Assembly (NCBI RefSeq): GCF_027943255.1
Contig: NC_072894.1
Span: 81,693,601 to 81,757,600 of the forward strand
Source: Anastrepha obliqua
Taxonomy: Eukaryota; Arthropoda; Insecta; Diptera; Tephritidae
Direction of reading: 5' to 3'
Length of the DNA: 64,000 nt
Under the pieces are notes generated by a model, which saw only the letters and a program-made list of their open reading frames with translations, searched no databases and was not told the DNA's origin. Both the position numbers and the translations under genes were made by a program. Positions within the stretch are counted from its first letter, which is position 1. The number at the start of each line of letters is the position of its first letter. Positions 37,623 through 49,024 of the stretch are shown piece by piece.

Positions 37623-38595
37623 TGTATGTATTTATTATTTTAAATTACAAGTCCAAATATCTTCGAGATCTTGACATGATTTAATAACAAGGAATTTAGA
37701 ATTCCTTGAAATAGCAATTATTAGAATCTGCAATATTTTGATAGAATTCGACGATAGGTTTTTTGTCTGTGTTTTATATGTTAACTGTGCTCAGACTACA
37801 AACTAATCATTATACTACTTTCACAAACTTTCACTTGTCACAAACCTTGCACCTAATAGTAGCGCAGCTGAAGCCGGGTCACAAAACATGAGTGGTACTT
37901 CTAAGAAATTTGAGCCCAGAACCAACGTAATTAAACCGTTACTTGCATTACCGAAACAGCCAATGTTATCCCTAAGAAGGAACAACATTTTGACATTCAA
38001 GCCACCAAATCGCAAGAAAAAAAGAATCAGTTGTTATACTATTACCTTGTATAGATTCCCCTTTTCTCGTTATGTCATCGACAATTAGTGACAGAGTTTT
38101 AGCAGCAAATAAGTCTTATTACTCTAATTTGAAACTGCTTAAGTAAAAATTATTATCTCGCGACCAAAAGTTTAGGATATATAATATAAAACCCTAGGGT
38201 GTGAAATTTGTGAGGGTATTTTACTGCTTCTTAAGACCCATAAAAATATAAAAAATGCGGAATCAGCTACTCCGTCTCTTACCTTTTTGATATGCCTAGG
38301 AGGAAATGATTTTCAACACAAAATAGCTGACGAACAGCAATAATTCTAACATTTGTTATCAGGTTTTGGTATTTTCGTACCCGAAGAAATACAAGAGGAA
38401 ATTGAGAGCGCAAAGAGAAATTTCATTTTAAGCAAAGTTACAAGCTTTTTACTAGATAAATTTCTCAATTACAAAATTTTGCCAATAAGCCAGATGTTTG
38501 CAGTCCTACATTCATAAGATCACACAATACAGACATGACTTAATTATTAAATATTTGCTCACTGTGGCATTAGAATTTCGACTCTCTTTTAACTA
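37623..38595. other. intergenic, no feature recognised
   Basis: AT-rich. Short frames at 37821-38088 have no recognisable product. Confidence 0.4.
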
Positions 38596-38963
38596 AAGGG
38601 TTTTTCAATTGGCGCGGGTCGATTTTGGCGCCCTGTGGCAGCCATTTTGTTTTGGTGACATCTGTTAAATCTTTTGTTTATTATTCAGTTATTTATGCCA
38701 AATCATCATGGCAAGTTACACGATTGAACAGCACGTTCAAATGATAAAACTTTATTATCAAAATGAGTGTTCATTAACGCAGACGTTGCGCGCATTGCGC
38801 CCGTTTTTCGGTAGACGTGGTGGCCCTTCCAATTTATTATGGCCCATATTGAACCATATGGACCTAGACGACATGTGGTTCCAGCAGGACGGCGCTACGT
38901 GCCACACAGCAAAGGCCATTTTATTCCATTTCAACATCTACCCGCCCTTATTGAAAAACCCTT
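38596..38963 (+). mobile_element. 368-bp internally deleted Tc1/mariner-like element
   Basis: Near-perfect TIRs (aagggtttttcaatt... and its complement) flanked by TA at 38594-38595 and 38964-38965. The single frame from 38708 joins an N-terminal helix-turn-helix start (MASYTIEQHVQMIKLYYQNE) directly to 'MDLDDMWFQQDGATCHTAKA', the second-Asp block. Most of the transposase is therefore deleted in one step. Related in end sequence to the element at 17796-18703. Confidence 0.85.
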
Positions 38964-39269
38964 TATAAAAGGCTGAATTTAAGACTGGTGAAGAATATGG
39001 AAAAATCAAATCACTTTTGTTAAAAATGGTAGCAAAAAAAGTGTTTTTTTACTTAAATGGAAACGAACTGCAAACTGTTTAAAAAATAAATTAATAATAC
39101 TATTTGAATGTAAATAACATATTATAAATAAATACTCATGTGGAATAAATTGCCAACTCTGGCATTAAAAAATGGCTAACTAAATCCCAGAAATATGTCA
39201 ATTAAATTTAAAACCGATTGCGAAGCTTAGACGCTATTATGTACGTGAGTATTATGATCCTAATACATA
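38964..39269. other. intergenic, no feature recognised
   Basis: AT-rich spacer between two transposons. Confidence 0.4.
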
Positions 39270-40502
39270 CATTCTGTGAAAAAAGTGCCGGTAATTGTTC
39301 AATAAAACACAAAATAATTGTTTAATCATCAACATTAAATTTTTTTGCCTTCAAATATGCTCTTTTTAAGCGCGTTTGAAAAGATCTCCTTCAGTAAATT
39401 CTCCATAATAGCCTCTATCGGCTCAAAACGGCGTCCGTGGGGTGGCAATTTAAATTTAGGGAAAAGGAAAAAGTCACATCACTAAATCCGTAGAATACGG
39501 TGGTTGTTCGGTGATATTTGTCGAGTTTTTCGTCAAAAAAGTGTTCACAATATGAGCCTTGTTAGACGGTGCATTATCATGGTGCAAGATCCATGAGTTT
39601 TCATTCCACAAATTGGGCCGTTTCCTACGCACATACGCACATTCTCTCCTAAACGTCTGAAAACTTCCAAATAATATTCCTTATTTACCGTAGAACCATT
39701 TGGAATGAATTCCGAGTGCACAACACCATGATAATCAAAGAATACGAGTAGCATGCCTTTCACTTTTGACCGACTTTGAAGTGGTTTTTTGGGTTTCGAC
39801 TCATGTGGATAGCGCCACTCAGCCGCCTGTTGATAGGTTTTTATGTCAAACTTTCATCGTTCCACGTTCACTGGATAAACGTTGGGTCCGAATTCACTTG
39901 CTCAAACATGTCTCCAGCCACCTTATTCCGATGAATTTTTTTAAATAAATTCAACTCTCTTGGAACGAGTCGAGCAGCCACACGTCTCATGCCCAATTGG
40001 TGGTGTAAAATGTTGCGAATTGACGAATTGAAACGCTAAGGTCACGAGCTACCTCCCTCAAACTAAAAAAAGATGGTTTTCCAGTACCTTTTTCTTGACT
40101 TTGTCGACGTTTTCTTCCGTTGAAGACGTTGATGGGCGACCTGATCGGGGCAAATCTTCCACGACTTCTCTGTAAAAGTCTTATACCACTCGTAGACCCG
40201 TGTTTTTGATAAAGCCCACCCGCCATAGGCTTTCTGTAACGTTTTCAACGATTCTACACATGAAATCCCTTTAAAAACACAAAATTTAAGAGAAATTCTT
40301 TGTTCGATATTTTTATTCACAGTGAAAATCGCAGAGCACACCTGCGGTTGACTGATATGATTAAATGCCAAGGACAAGCTAATTGACAAATCTGCGACAC
40401 TATAGAGGACAGTTGTACCAACATTCCAGCAAAAAAATGTAGACATATGTTTAACGCTCGCTTTTTAAATGAACAATTCCCTGATATTTTTTTGACAGAA
40501 TG
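39270..40502 (-). mobile_element. mariner element, full length but broken
   Basis: TIRs of about 35 bp: 'cattctgtgaaaaaagtgcc' at 39270 against the reverse complement of the right end 'cattctgtcaaaaaaatatc'. Minus-strand frames: N-terminal 'EQRISLKFCVFKGISCVESL' and 'KAYGGWALSKTRVYEWYKTF' (40446-40063), then a shifted frame to about 39987, and 'LLVFFDYHGVVHSEFIPNGS' and 'TVNKEYYLEVFRRL' (39763-39545). The second-Asp block is shifted out of frame near 39590. Length is typical of mariner but several frameshifts are present. Confidence 0.88.
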
Positions 40503-40699
40503 TATATTTATTTGAATTAATTATTATTATATTTAGAGGCCTTTTTAAATATTTTTTTTATTTTGAATTTATTTGTGTAAATGTTTAATTAGTTGAGATA
40601 TTCTTGTTTTGGGAAAAGCTTCTTATTGTCAGCGCTGACTTTCACGTGCTCTGAATACTTCACATCTTCTCATGTTCCGTCAATTCCCGCTTTCTCATA

Positions 40700-41822
40700 A
40701 AAAAAATGACTTCCAGTGACATTCGGTTCAGTGAAAGCAAAGTTATTGCGTCTAAAGTGTCAGTATGTTTGTGTCATCGGTACAAGAATTAGTTTCGAAC
40801 AAAGAGCTAATACAAATTTTATTTTAAAATCGGTAAAAGTTTATGGCGATGATTGTCTATCTCGTCCCAGAGTTCATGAGTGGTTTACACGTTTCAGAGA
40901 TGGTTGCAAGGACATGACAAATAACATACGGGCCGCCCAAAATCAGTAATCACCGAAAACACCATCGAAATTGTTCGTAAATTTATCAAAAATGAACCGA
41001 AATCATCGTTGAAATTCATGGAATCGGAGTTGAATATCTCCAAAACATCGATTTATCGCATTTTAACTGATAATTTGGGCTTACAAAAGGTCTGTGTACG
41101 TTTCATTCCGCACAAGTTAACTGAAGATTAAAAATTGCTCAGAATTCAACATTCAAAAGACTTCATTTGGCGAGAAAAGACGAGAACTCCCTTTACAACG
41201 TTGTAACTGGTGATGAAACGTGGTGCTCCCAACATGAACTAATGAAAAAGCGTCAAAGTGGCGAATGGAAGGCCCCAGACGAGCCACCACCCAAAAAAAC
41301 GCGTTTGGAGAAATCAAAAATCAAGTCGATGCTCATTTGTTTTTACGATTCCAAGGAAATTATTCACAAGAAGTTCGTACCAACGAGCCAAACCGTCAAT
41401 GCAATTTTCTATCTTGGCGTTTTAAAGCGTTTGTTGCATCGCATTCGTCGTATTTCGCCTTGAATAGCGCGAAGGAGAAAGCTGGCGCTTATTGCGTGAT
41501 AATGCACCATCTCATCGATCCACTCTTGTGACTGATTTTTTCACTAGAAATCGAATTTTAACCATCAATCACTCACCGTATTCACCAGATATGGCTCCCT
41601 GTGATTCCTACCTATTCGGAAAATTGCATTTGGCTGTAAAAGAAAACGTTTCGCGTCCGTAGAGGCCATCCAAAAGGCTTGTATCGATATCCTGAAGGAG
41701 ATTCCGATCAATGACCTGAAACACTCTTTCGAAAAGCTTTTAGATCGCGCAAAACAGTAAACTCAGAACAAAACTCCTGTCGTTTCTATTTTAGCTCAGT
41801 TTTGTTTATTTTGGACTTTATG
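40700..41822 (+). mobile_element. mariner element, same family as 36148-37622
   Basis: Starts within the 5' UTR of the family ('atgacttccagtgacattcg' region) and lacks the 5' TIR. Frames: 'FEQRANTNFILKSVKVYGDD', 'CLSRPRVHEWFTRFRDG' (40716-40949), an HTH/linker part with shifts, 'YNVVTGDETWCSQHELMKKR' (first Asp), and 'VPTSQTVNAIFYLGVLKRL' (41167-41463). One frame over, 'LRDNAPSHRSTLVTDFF' (second Asp) and 'YSPDMAPCDSYLFGKLH' (third Asp) follow. All three catalytic Asp codons persist, but frameshifts separate them. The 3' TIR 'tgtttattttggactt' ends at ~41819. Confidence 0.88.
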
Positions 41823-42920
41823 CCAAAGCTACGACTGGCCCGAAGTCAAGTTCTATACCGTCAAATAAATTACATTCAACACCTTTTGGGCTAAGCGATC
41901 CAATACTTAGTTTATTTTTGCGCACCATACTTGCTAATCACTCGCTCTAGACACTAAACCACTTTCCACATTATAACAACTTCCATACTCAGAATTAAAT
42001 TATATACAATGTGAATTTATAAGCCGGTGGTCATTTAAATTCTTAAACATGGTATAAAAATAATGCCATAATTACAACTTGATGAGTTTGAGCAGGACTG
42101 AAGGGGTTTTAAATATCTTTACTTACCAGGAAATCCACAAACTATTTATATTACCGCCAACACAAAATGTGCGGAATTTGCAGCCCATCCGAATGCCTCG
42201 AATTATCAAAAATTCACTGTGGGTAGGAACCTAGAATTTTAGAGTTTAAAGTGTTTTTTGTGTTATATTCCTAGATGCTTCTATGCATTGTCGAATCGCT
42301 ACCTAATCTGGCTGATTAACAATGATTTTATTATACATAAACAAGAAATGTGTGCGCGCAAGCTTTGGATCTTTCTCGGGATGCTTTAGTAGTTGGGTGC
42401 TCCACTTATTCGTTACAGGCTCAGCATTCTCTAATTTATACCTGTGTTATTTTTGGCATATAGTGTCTGGAGAAAGAACAGCTCCCCTCACAATTCCGCT
42501 TTTACTGTTCGGATATTTAAGAGACTGCCAATCCACGCCAGGGTTTATGCCGATTAAAACAAGTCTCTCCCACTAGGACTTCATAGAATCCCCCATTTCT
42601 ATAATTATTACTTTTAATAAAAAATTTTAATTAGTTAAAATTTGACCTAATTTTTTTGACCCCATTCTTCTTATTTATTCGCGTAATTGCATAATGCATA
42701 TAAATATACAGTGCATGCGAATCATAAAGGGACTTCATAAATTAAGCACTGCAGCATAAATTACTAACCAATTAGAAAAGCCACAGATGCGCCTATGCAC
42801 ATACGTACGTTCAAATATATGTATAGGTATATATGTACGTATGTGTATTTAAAAAAGAATTGCCCACACTGTGAGTGTAATAGAAACATATTTCAAATCG
42901 TTGTACAACATTACCTACCA
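41823..42920. other. intergenic, no feature recognised
   Basis: Nothing assigned. The 84-residue frame at 42322-42576 is hydrophobic in parts but resembles no known family. Confidence 0.4.
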
Positions 42921-42925
42921 CTTTA

Positions 42926-43153
42926 ATGGAATACTACACCAAGGGTTTGAGTTTGGTTGTTGCTGTGATATGTAAGTATGTGAGTACGTTTGTAATCAAT
43001 TAAATTGACCCTTCTTTTCCAGCTTTTCTAACACCGCAAAACATTTCTTACAGCGGAAAAGAATGCACACACAACTTGTTTGTATATGGTATGCCGCGAT
43101 GTGCATTGATTGTGGCGACCCAATCAATCGTCCTATCCATTGCCTACCAATGA
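42926..43153 (+). CDS. candidate two-exon small membrane protein, 58 residues
   Basis: Exon 1 42926-42971 starts at an ATG in good context (tttaATGG) and encodes MEYYTKGLSLVVAVI. The donor GTAAGT at 42972 and acceptor ttcttttccag at 43022 define a 51-bp intron, a common fly intron size. Exon 2 43023-43153 continues in phase to TGA. The product has two hydrophobic stretches, one near the N-terminus (LSLVVAVISFL) and one at the C-terminus (CALIVATQSIVLSIAY), around a polar middle. Ideal splice signals and maintained phase favour a real gene. I do not recognise the family, and a chance structure is possible. Confidence 0.45.
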
Positions 43154-43825
43154 ACAAAATTAGATAACTACACGCGTTGCATTTCCTGGTGCGAATGCGT
43201 AAAAGACTTCCTAGTCTGCCGATGGTTTTACTTACAATACAAACACATATATTATATTATATACATATGGGTGTGTGTGTCCGTACACACATATATCAAT
43301 TGCTCAATATGACGATTAGAATGCCAGTGGCAATCGCCAATTGCTAGTTCGAGCGTCGAAGTTGGTGCTGGCAAAGTTTTTCGGTTATTCTAAGAAATTC
43401 AGGGAAATGCAATGCAATGCACTTGGAACGTGACTTAAACGCATTCAAGTCCCAAAGCAAGAAGCATACAAACCAATCAATATGCAATAGAGCGTATCGA
43501 GGCGCAGGCGTTTTATTAATTTTATTATTTTTGCTTTATTTTTTTCTGCTTACAAATAGTATTTTCGATAGCGGCAACTAGCGGATATATGCGCCATTTA
43601 GAACGCATACGTAATAATATTTGTATTTTTGAAGTGATTAAGAAACTTTTGAAATTTGAAATATATTCGAATTTTATGAATGAAATGGCACTATAAATCT
43701 TTCCGATTAATTTCTGTTGTTCTACGTGCGGCGTAAGTATCTAAATGTTATTTGGTGCGAGAGTAGTTTATTGCTCATATTTTAACTAAAAAATATAAAT
43801 ATAATAAAAATTAATCATTCTATCA
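43154..43825. other. intergenic, no feature recognised
   Basis: AT-rich; probable 3' flank of the small candidate gene at the start, then simple TATA/GTGT repeats near 43245-43290. Confidence 0.4.
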
Positions 43826-44080
43826 GACAGCGGCTGCCGTAGACGAATGGATTGGTGTGTGACTATCATTCGGAGTACATATGTAGGTTCGAAGCTCCGT
43901 GAAACAAAATGTTTTTTCTAATAGCGGTCGCCCCTTCGGCAAGCAACGGCAAACCTCCGAGTGCATTTCTGCCATGAAAAAGCTCCTCATAAAAAATATC
44001 TGTCGGAGTCGGCTTAAAACTGTGGGTCTCTCCATTTGCGGAACAAAAACAAGACGCATGCCACAAGTTGGAATATATAT
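43826..44080 (+). repeat. tRNA-derived SINE, near full length
   Basis: Head 'cagcggctgccgtagacgaa' and 'tggattggtgtgtgactatc', B box 'ggttcgaagctcc', then the usual body. The 3' 'ggaggagctcggcc' block is missing and a TATATA run follows directly (44075-44100), so this copy is internally shortened at its 3' end. Confidence 0.8.
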
Positions 44081-44138
44081 AATATATATATATATATTGT
44101 ATATACATATATACATACATGTATCAGAGTATATACAT

Positions 44139-44741
44139 TAGGGCGGGTCGATTTAAAAATCGCTCATTGCTCTGTGAAAATCGTATTCTAGGGATCAAAA
44201 TAAGAAACTTTGCCGAAGGAACCATGCCTCTAAAACGAATTCTGATGTCCCCCAATTTGGGTCGAACGAAAAATCCCACTTTGACCCATTTAGAGTGCTC
44301 CAATCGAGTCCAAATGTATGACCGACCCCCACTAACTTTGGACGGCCGATCCACCCATGCCAGTGGCACACCCCCTGGAACTCCCCTGAGGGGTTTCCCA
44401 TACAATCATTTCAAAATATCATCATTTTTGGCCTTTACATGAGAAAAGAAACTAAAAAGTTCGACCCAAATTGGGGGACATCAGAATTCGTTTTAGAGGT
44501 ATGGTTCCTTCGGCAAAGTTTCTTATTTTGATCCCTAGAATATGATTTTCACAGAGCAATGGGCGATTTTTTTGCCTCCCCACAAAAGAAACTAAAAAGT
44601 TCGACCCAAATTGGGGTGCATCAGAATTCGTTTTAGAGGTATGGTTCCTTCGGCAAAGTTTCTTATTTTGATCCCTAAAATATGATTTTCACAGAGAAAT
44701 GGGCGATTTTTTTGCCTCCCCACAAATCGACCCGGCCTAAT
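44139..44741. mobile_element. MITE with long TIRs and a duplicated right arm
   Basis: Left arm (attagggcgggtcgattt, then about 110 bp) is inverted and repeated at 44455-44580. That arm is then repeated in tandem at 44586-44741, ending in the complement of 'aggccgggtcgattt'. Frames through the arms (for example 44405-44124) are side effects of the repeat. No transposase. Confidence 0.85.
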
Positions 44742-45180
44742 ACTTAAGTAGATACAGACTGGCAGAGTAAAAAATAAATGTTGGAAAATAAGTTTTATCG
44801 GCAACGAAACAAATATTTCTCATTCTACATATTTGTAAGCTCCAGATAACTGGTTTTTGGTCCTTGATACGAATGGTTGCAAATACTTAACTCTGATACT
44901 ATTTGATGCTGCGTCTGCTGGTGGTGGTAGGAGGAAGGGTTCACCTAATGTGTGTTGGAACAACAAAGTGGAAAGTTATTCATTTATTTATACGACATTA
45001 AGAATCATGTGAAAATCCTTTTATTGGTATGGGAATACGTTTACGCCCTCCTTAAAGAGGTGTCGCTGCAGATACTATTTTTGGGTTCGCTCTAGTAATA
45101 TATAGGTGATTTTAAGGTGTATATGTGAGGTCTCGATTCCAGTAGTTGAAATTCGTTTGAAACGTAAAGATCCTTTTTTA
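44742..45180. other. intergenic, no feature recognised
   Basis: No gene; may include the eroded 5' end of the mariner that follows. Confidence 0.4.
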
Positions 45181-45193
45181 TCTGACGCCAAAT

Positions 45194-46030
45194 ATGTCTA
45201 CGTTTGTCCCGAACATCGGAAAGCTTTTGCGGGAAGTCATGCTTCATTATTACCTTTTAAAGAAAAGTACCGCTGAAACGTTGTGTATATTGATCAATAT
45301 TTACGGTAATCACGCTCCATCAAATACAACTTGTAAAGAGTGGTTTCGACGCTTCCAAAGTGGCAATTTCGACATGAGTAATAAAGATCGCTAAGGGGCA
45401 CCGAAAAAATTCGAAGATACTCAACTACAACAATTATTGGATGAAGACCCATATCGAACCCTTGATTATATGTCTAAAGAGTTGGTCGTTGACAGATAAC
45501 AGTCGGTAAACATTTGCATGCAATGGAAATGGTCCAGAAAGAAGGTAACTGGATGCCACATCTACTGAAGGAGGAGGATATCGAGAGGTGTTTGGTGACG
45601 TGTGAGATGCTACTTGAACGGCAGAAAAAAAGGTTTTCTGCATCGCATCGTCGCCGGCGATGAAAAAAGATCTATTACGATAAAGCTAAGCGTCGAAAAT
45701 GTTGGAACCTGCCAGGTGAATCAGGTCCATCGACAGCGAAAAAAATATTCATGCTTCAAAGGTTATGTTGTGCATCTGATGGCATCAGATGGGTGTCATG
45801 TATTATGAACTCCTTAAACCAACTGAAACCATCACTGGCGATCGTTCCGATAGCAGCTAATGCATATGAATCGAGCTCTCAAAGAGAAGCGGCCGGAATG
45901 GGATGGTAGACATGAGAAACTGATTGTTTGATTTTGCTGCATAACAACGCCAGGCCCCACGTTGCTAAATCGGTCCAGATATATTTAGGCTTCTATGGCT
46001 TCTTTTTCTCAAACGTCTATTATTAACGGT
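45194..46030 (+). mobile_element. Mos1-like mariner (mauritiana type) remnant
   Basis: N-terminal frame 45194-45394 starts MSTFVPNIGKLLREVMLHYY with 'SNTTCKEWFRRFQSGNFDMS', closely resembling the start of Mos1-type transposases. After a stop it continues 'KFEDTQLQQLLDEDPYRTLD', then, after shifts, 'KGFLHRIVAGDEKRSITIKL' (first catalytic Asp region). The fragment near 45940 corresponds to the second-Asp block ('LLHNNARPHVAKSVQ', where the usual Asp reads Asn). Multiple disruptions. The 3' end is abutted by a SINE. Confidence 0.82.
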
Positions 46031-46044
46031 ACTATTGCAGCTCC

Positions 46045-46366
46045 TGTAGCGGCCGCCGTAGCCGAATGGGTTGGTGCGTGATCACCATTCGGAATTCACT
46101 GAGAGGTCGTTGGTTCGAATCTCGGTGAAAGCAAAATGAATAAAAACATTTTTCTAATAGCGGTCGCCCCTCGGCAGGCAATGGCAAACCTCCGAGTGTA
46201 TTTCTGCCATGAAAAAGCTCCTCATAAAAATATCTGCCGTTCGGAGTCGGCTTGAAACTGTAGGTCTCTCCATTTGTGGAACAACACCAAGACGCACACC
46301 ACAAATAGGAGGAGGAGCTCGGCCAAACACCTAACAGAAGTGTACGCGCCAATTATATATATATAT
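46045..46366 (+). repeat. tRNA-derived SINE, best full-length copy
   Basis: tRNA-like head: A-box-like 'gtagccgaatgggttggtgc' near 46057-46076 and B box 'ggttcgaatctc' near 46111-46122, spaced as in a tRNA with a long variable arm. Then comes a ~210-bp unrelated body, a 3' 'aggaggagctcggccaaac' block, 'gtacgcgccaatta' and a (TA)n tail. It is flanked by a likely imperfect 12-bp target duplication, attg(c/t)agctcct, at 46033-46044 and 46367-46378. RNA polymerase III transcription and LINE-driven copying are known for such elements; here they are inferred. Confidence 0.88.
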
Positions 46367-46379
46367 ATTGTAGCTCCTC

Positions 46380-47060
46380 ACCGCCTTCTTTTATGACTCC
46401 AACCGCTATAGAGTCTTCGCCGTTTGTCTTTTCATTTCGCAGTTTGTTAAAAGCCACTATGATTTCGTCAAATGCTGGCAAAAAGATGTTATTGATGAAA
46501 AAGATGTCATGCCCCCAAAGTGAATCGTCTTCATGATATTTATTATTATTAGGAGACCGTCAAATCGTTTAAGTTTGTAATTTATGTAAATTTTTTTTTT
46601 CAATTATTACTTTTGTAGTGCTTATAAGGTTTGATTCTGACATGACTGCCATTTAAAAGCCGGAGGAAGTAGTCTCATTTGTATTGGGTGATTCGATGTT
46701 AAATATTAACTAGAATATTGTTTGCTACTATTTCCTTAGATTTAGTCAAAAAGAGTGCGAAATTGAATTACACAAATTGTTTCCGTCAAAGCTGTATGCA
46801 AAAATTCGCGGCATTATTTATTCACACATATGTATGTAAACGCGTATTTGAGAATCGTGAGATCTCATCTGCTGCATAAAACTCATAGCAACTCACAACT
46901 GAAAGCAGGACATGTTCACACGTACATTTATGCCCAAGATTTGTACAAGTACATACTCGTATGTATATACATATACGACCATGTCACGAAGGAACTAGAC
47001 CCATTCCGCCAAATACGGACTAGTGCACTAGTGTTGTAAAATGGGTTTTCTTGCTTTGTA
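46380..47060. other. intergenic, no feature recognised
   Basis: AT-rich; short frame at 46830-47039 includes CATATG-type simple repeats. Confidence 0.4.
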
Positions 47061-47062
47061 TA

Positions 47063-47754
47063 GGGTGGGCCATGTAAAATTTGCTTTTTGAATCGGCTAT
47101 AAAAAAACCAATCAATATTTTTTCAAACTTTTTTTTTATATTGAAGATTGAACATTGTCCTTAACGGCTCCCCACAAAAAATAGTCCAACGGGCTTAAAT
47201 CAATGCTCCGAGGCGGCCAATTGATATCGGAATTTCGGCTGATTATTCGGTTTTCAAAAACGGTAGCAAAAAGTTCGAGTGTAACTTTGGCAGTGTGACA
47301 AATGTCGTACATGTCATCCTCCTCAATTTCTGGAAACAACTCGTTGAGCATGTCACGGTAACGCTCGCCATTTACTGTAAACGCGGCTCCTCGCTCATTT
47401 TCGAAAAAAAATGGTCCGATGATGCCGCCAGACCAAAAATCGCACCAAACAGTGACTCGTTGTGGATGCATTTGCTTCTCTACAGTAACGTGTGAATTTT
47501 CTGAGCCCCAAATCCGTCAATTTTGCTTATTGCCGTAGCCACCGATGTGAAAATTGCTTCATCAGAAAAGAAGAAGAAGACTCACCACTTTGGAAATAGG
47601 TTTTCAATATTTCCCAATTTTGTTCAAGCGTATAGCGTCCCATTTCGTAAATGTCAAACCTTTAAGTAAATAATGAACACATTTGACATGTCATTTGTGT
47701 TACCATTCTCAAAAAAATAGGTGGTTCAAAAAGCAAACGCTATATGGCCCACCC
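47063..47754 (-). mobile_element. Tc1/mariner-like element, internally deleted, with TIRs
   Basis: Ends 'gggtgggccatgtaaaattt' and the reverse complement of the right end 'gggtgggccatatagcgttt'. The minus-strand frame 47471-47136 (111 residues) carries 'MHPQRVTVWCDFWSGGIIGP', 'FFFENERGAAFTVNGERYRD', a shortened central part (the second-Asp block QQDGAT is missing: 'MYDICHTAKVTLELF'), and 'NWPPRSIDLSPLDYFLWGAV' with the third-catalytic-residue block. It is likely inactive. The N-terminal HTH region is missing. Confidence 0.85.
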
Positions 47755-48111
47755 GTTACTTCTGTGAATCCAAAAATTTACTTATACATTATAAATAAAT
47801 ATATTTAATACTACAATAGAAACAAAAAGGATTAAATACATGTCGTTCATTTACTTCAATAGTGTCATAACTCATAAAACCAAAATGGTTCCAGTGTTCC
47901 GAAAAAAGGATACATGCGATATGCATTATTAAAGTATTTTAAATATCTTTTGTATTCACTTTAATTCAACATTTTGTTATAATGCGAAGTAAGTGTAAAT
48001 TTATAGTTCTAAGCCGTTTTTAGACAAATAGTTTCAAACATTTATGTACAACCATATTAGGATTTGGATCTGTCTAAGGTTGCTTAAAGATTATTCCATG
48101 CTTTTAAGCCT
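47755..48111. other. intergenic, no feature recognised
   Basis: Short AT-rich spacer between two transposons. Confidence 0.4.
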
Positions 48112-48828
48112 TAATGGGTTAGGAGTAGTCAGAATTTTCAAAAAAATGGATATATTTTTTTGCATTTTCTTAAAGTGTAATTAATATCTTAAAAATATTG
48201 CGTGAAAATTTGAAGTGAATCTGACCGTTACCCGTCGAGTTATTCAAAAATTAACAAAGGGCGCTCGGGCATTCGAGAGCAAGTAGCAAAACTTTAAATG
48301 CGATCAATGTTGATCAATGTTTTTTGAAATGGTAATCATTGTAACTTAAAAACCGCTAGGTAGATTTCAATAAAATTTATACTGCTTTTGAAAAATATAA
48401 ATAACTCATGCCTGATCAAAGGATTTTTTTTTTTTTGAATTTCGATTTTTTTTTTAACAATTAATTGTCGGTTATTTTCTTGAAAATCTAAAAAATATTT
48501 CCTAAGGCCGCCATATGATTAAATTTGAAAAAAAAAGACTTCGATCAGGCGCAAGATTATTTATTAATAAAACTAATTTCTCTTGTCCGATTGATTTTAG
48601 ATGACTCTTCAAGGACTTGTGATGATCCCCGCAAGGGACTTCTGGAGAAACGGGCTCCATACAAACAGCGATAACTTTTACAATTATTAATTTTTTTTTT
48701 TAAATTTTGCTAAAGTGAAGTCGAAACATGCTATGTTTTTATTTATGTAAAATAAAGCAATTGACTAGCAAAAAAAAATTATTGAAAATCATAATTTTTT
48801 CGGGGATCTGACTACCTCTTAACTCATT
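48112..48828. mobile_element. MITE, about 715 bp, ~35-bp imperfect TIRs
   Basis: Left end 'aatgggttaggagtagtcag' and following 'aattttcaaaaaaat' match the reverse complement of the right end 'aatgagttaagaggtagtca' and following bases. The interior is non-coding. Its superfamily cannot be named from the ends. Confidence 0.65.
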
Positions 48829-48944
48829 TTGTGTATTTAAAAATGTTGGCAGTGATAGTTTGTTTTTGACATCAAATTCTAGTAGGCTGGAGTGAGTACC
48901 TTTACTAAACTAATTTTCGCATTATTTTGTTGGCCCGCTGGTGG

Positions 48945-49020
48945 GCAGTTTCATGCACGGATCACTTCCGAATGGTAGTCACACACCACCCCATTTGGCT
49001 TTGGTGGCCGCTTAAGAGCA
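48945..49020 (-). repeat. SINE head fragment (tRNA part only)
   Basis: Reverse complement reads 'gcggccaccaaagccaaatg' and 'gggtggtgtgtgactaccat' then 'tcgg', the A-box half of the SINE. The B box and body are absent. Confidence 0.65.
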
Positions 49021-49024
49021 GTAT

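Noticed and set aside
44124..44405. 93-residue frame with regular composition
   Set aside because: It is generated by the inverted arms of the MITE at 44139-44741; the same sequence reads open in several frames.
46045..46130. Functional tRNA gene in the SINE head
   Set aside because: A and B boxes are present, but acceptor and anticodon stems do not pair well and the sequence continues into a repeated SINE body.
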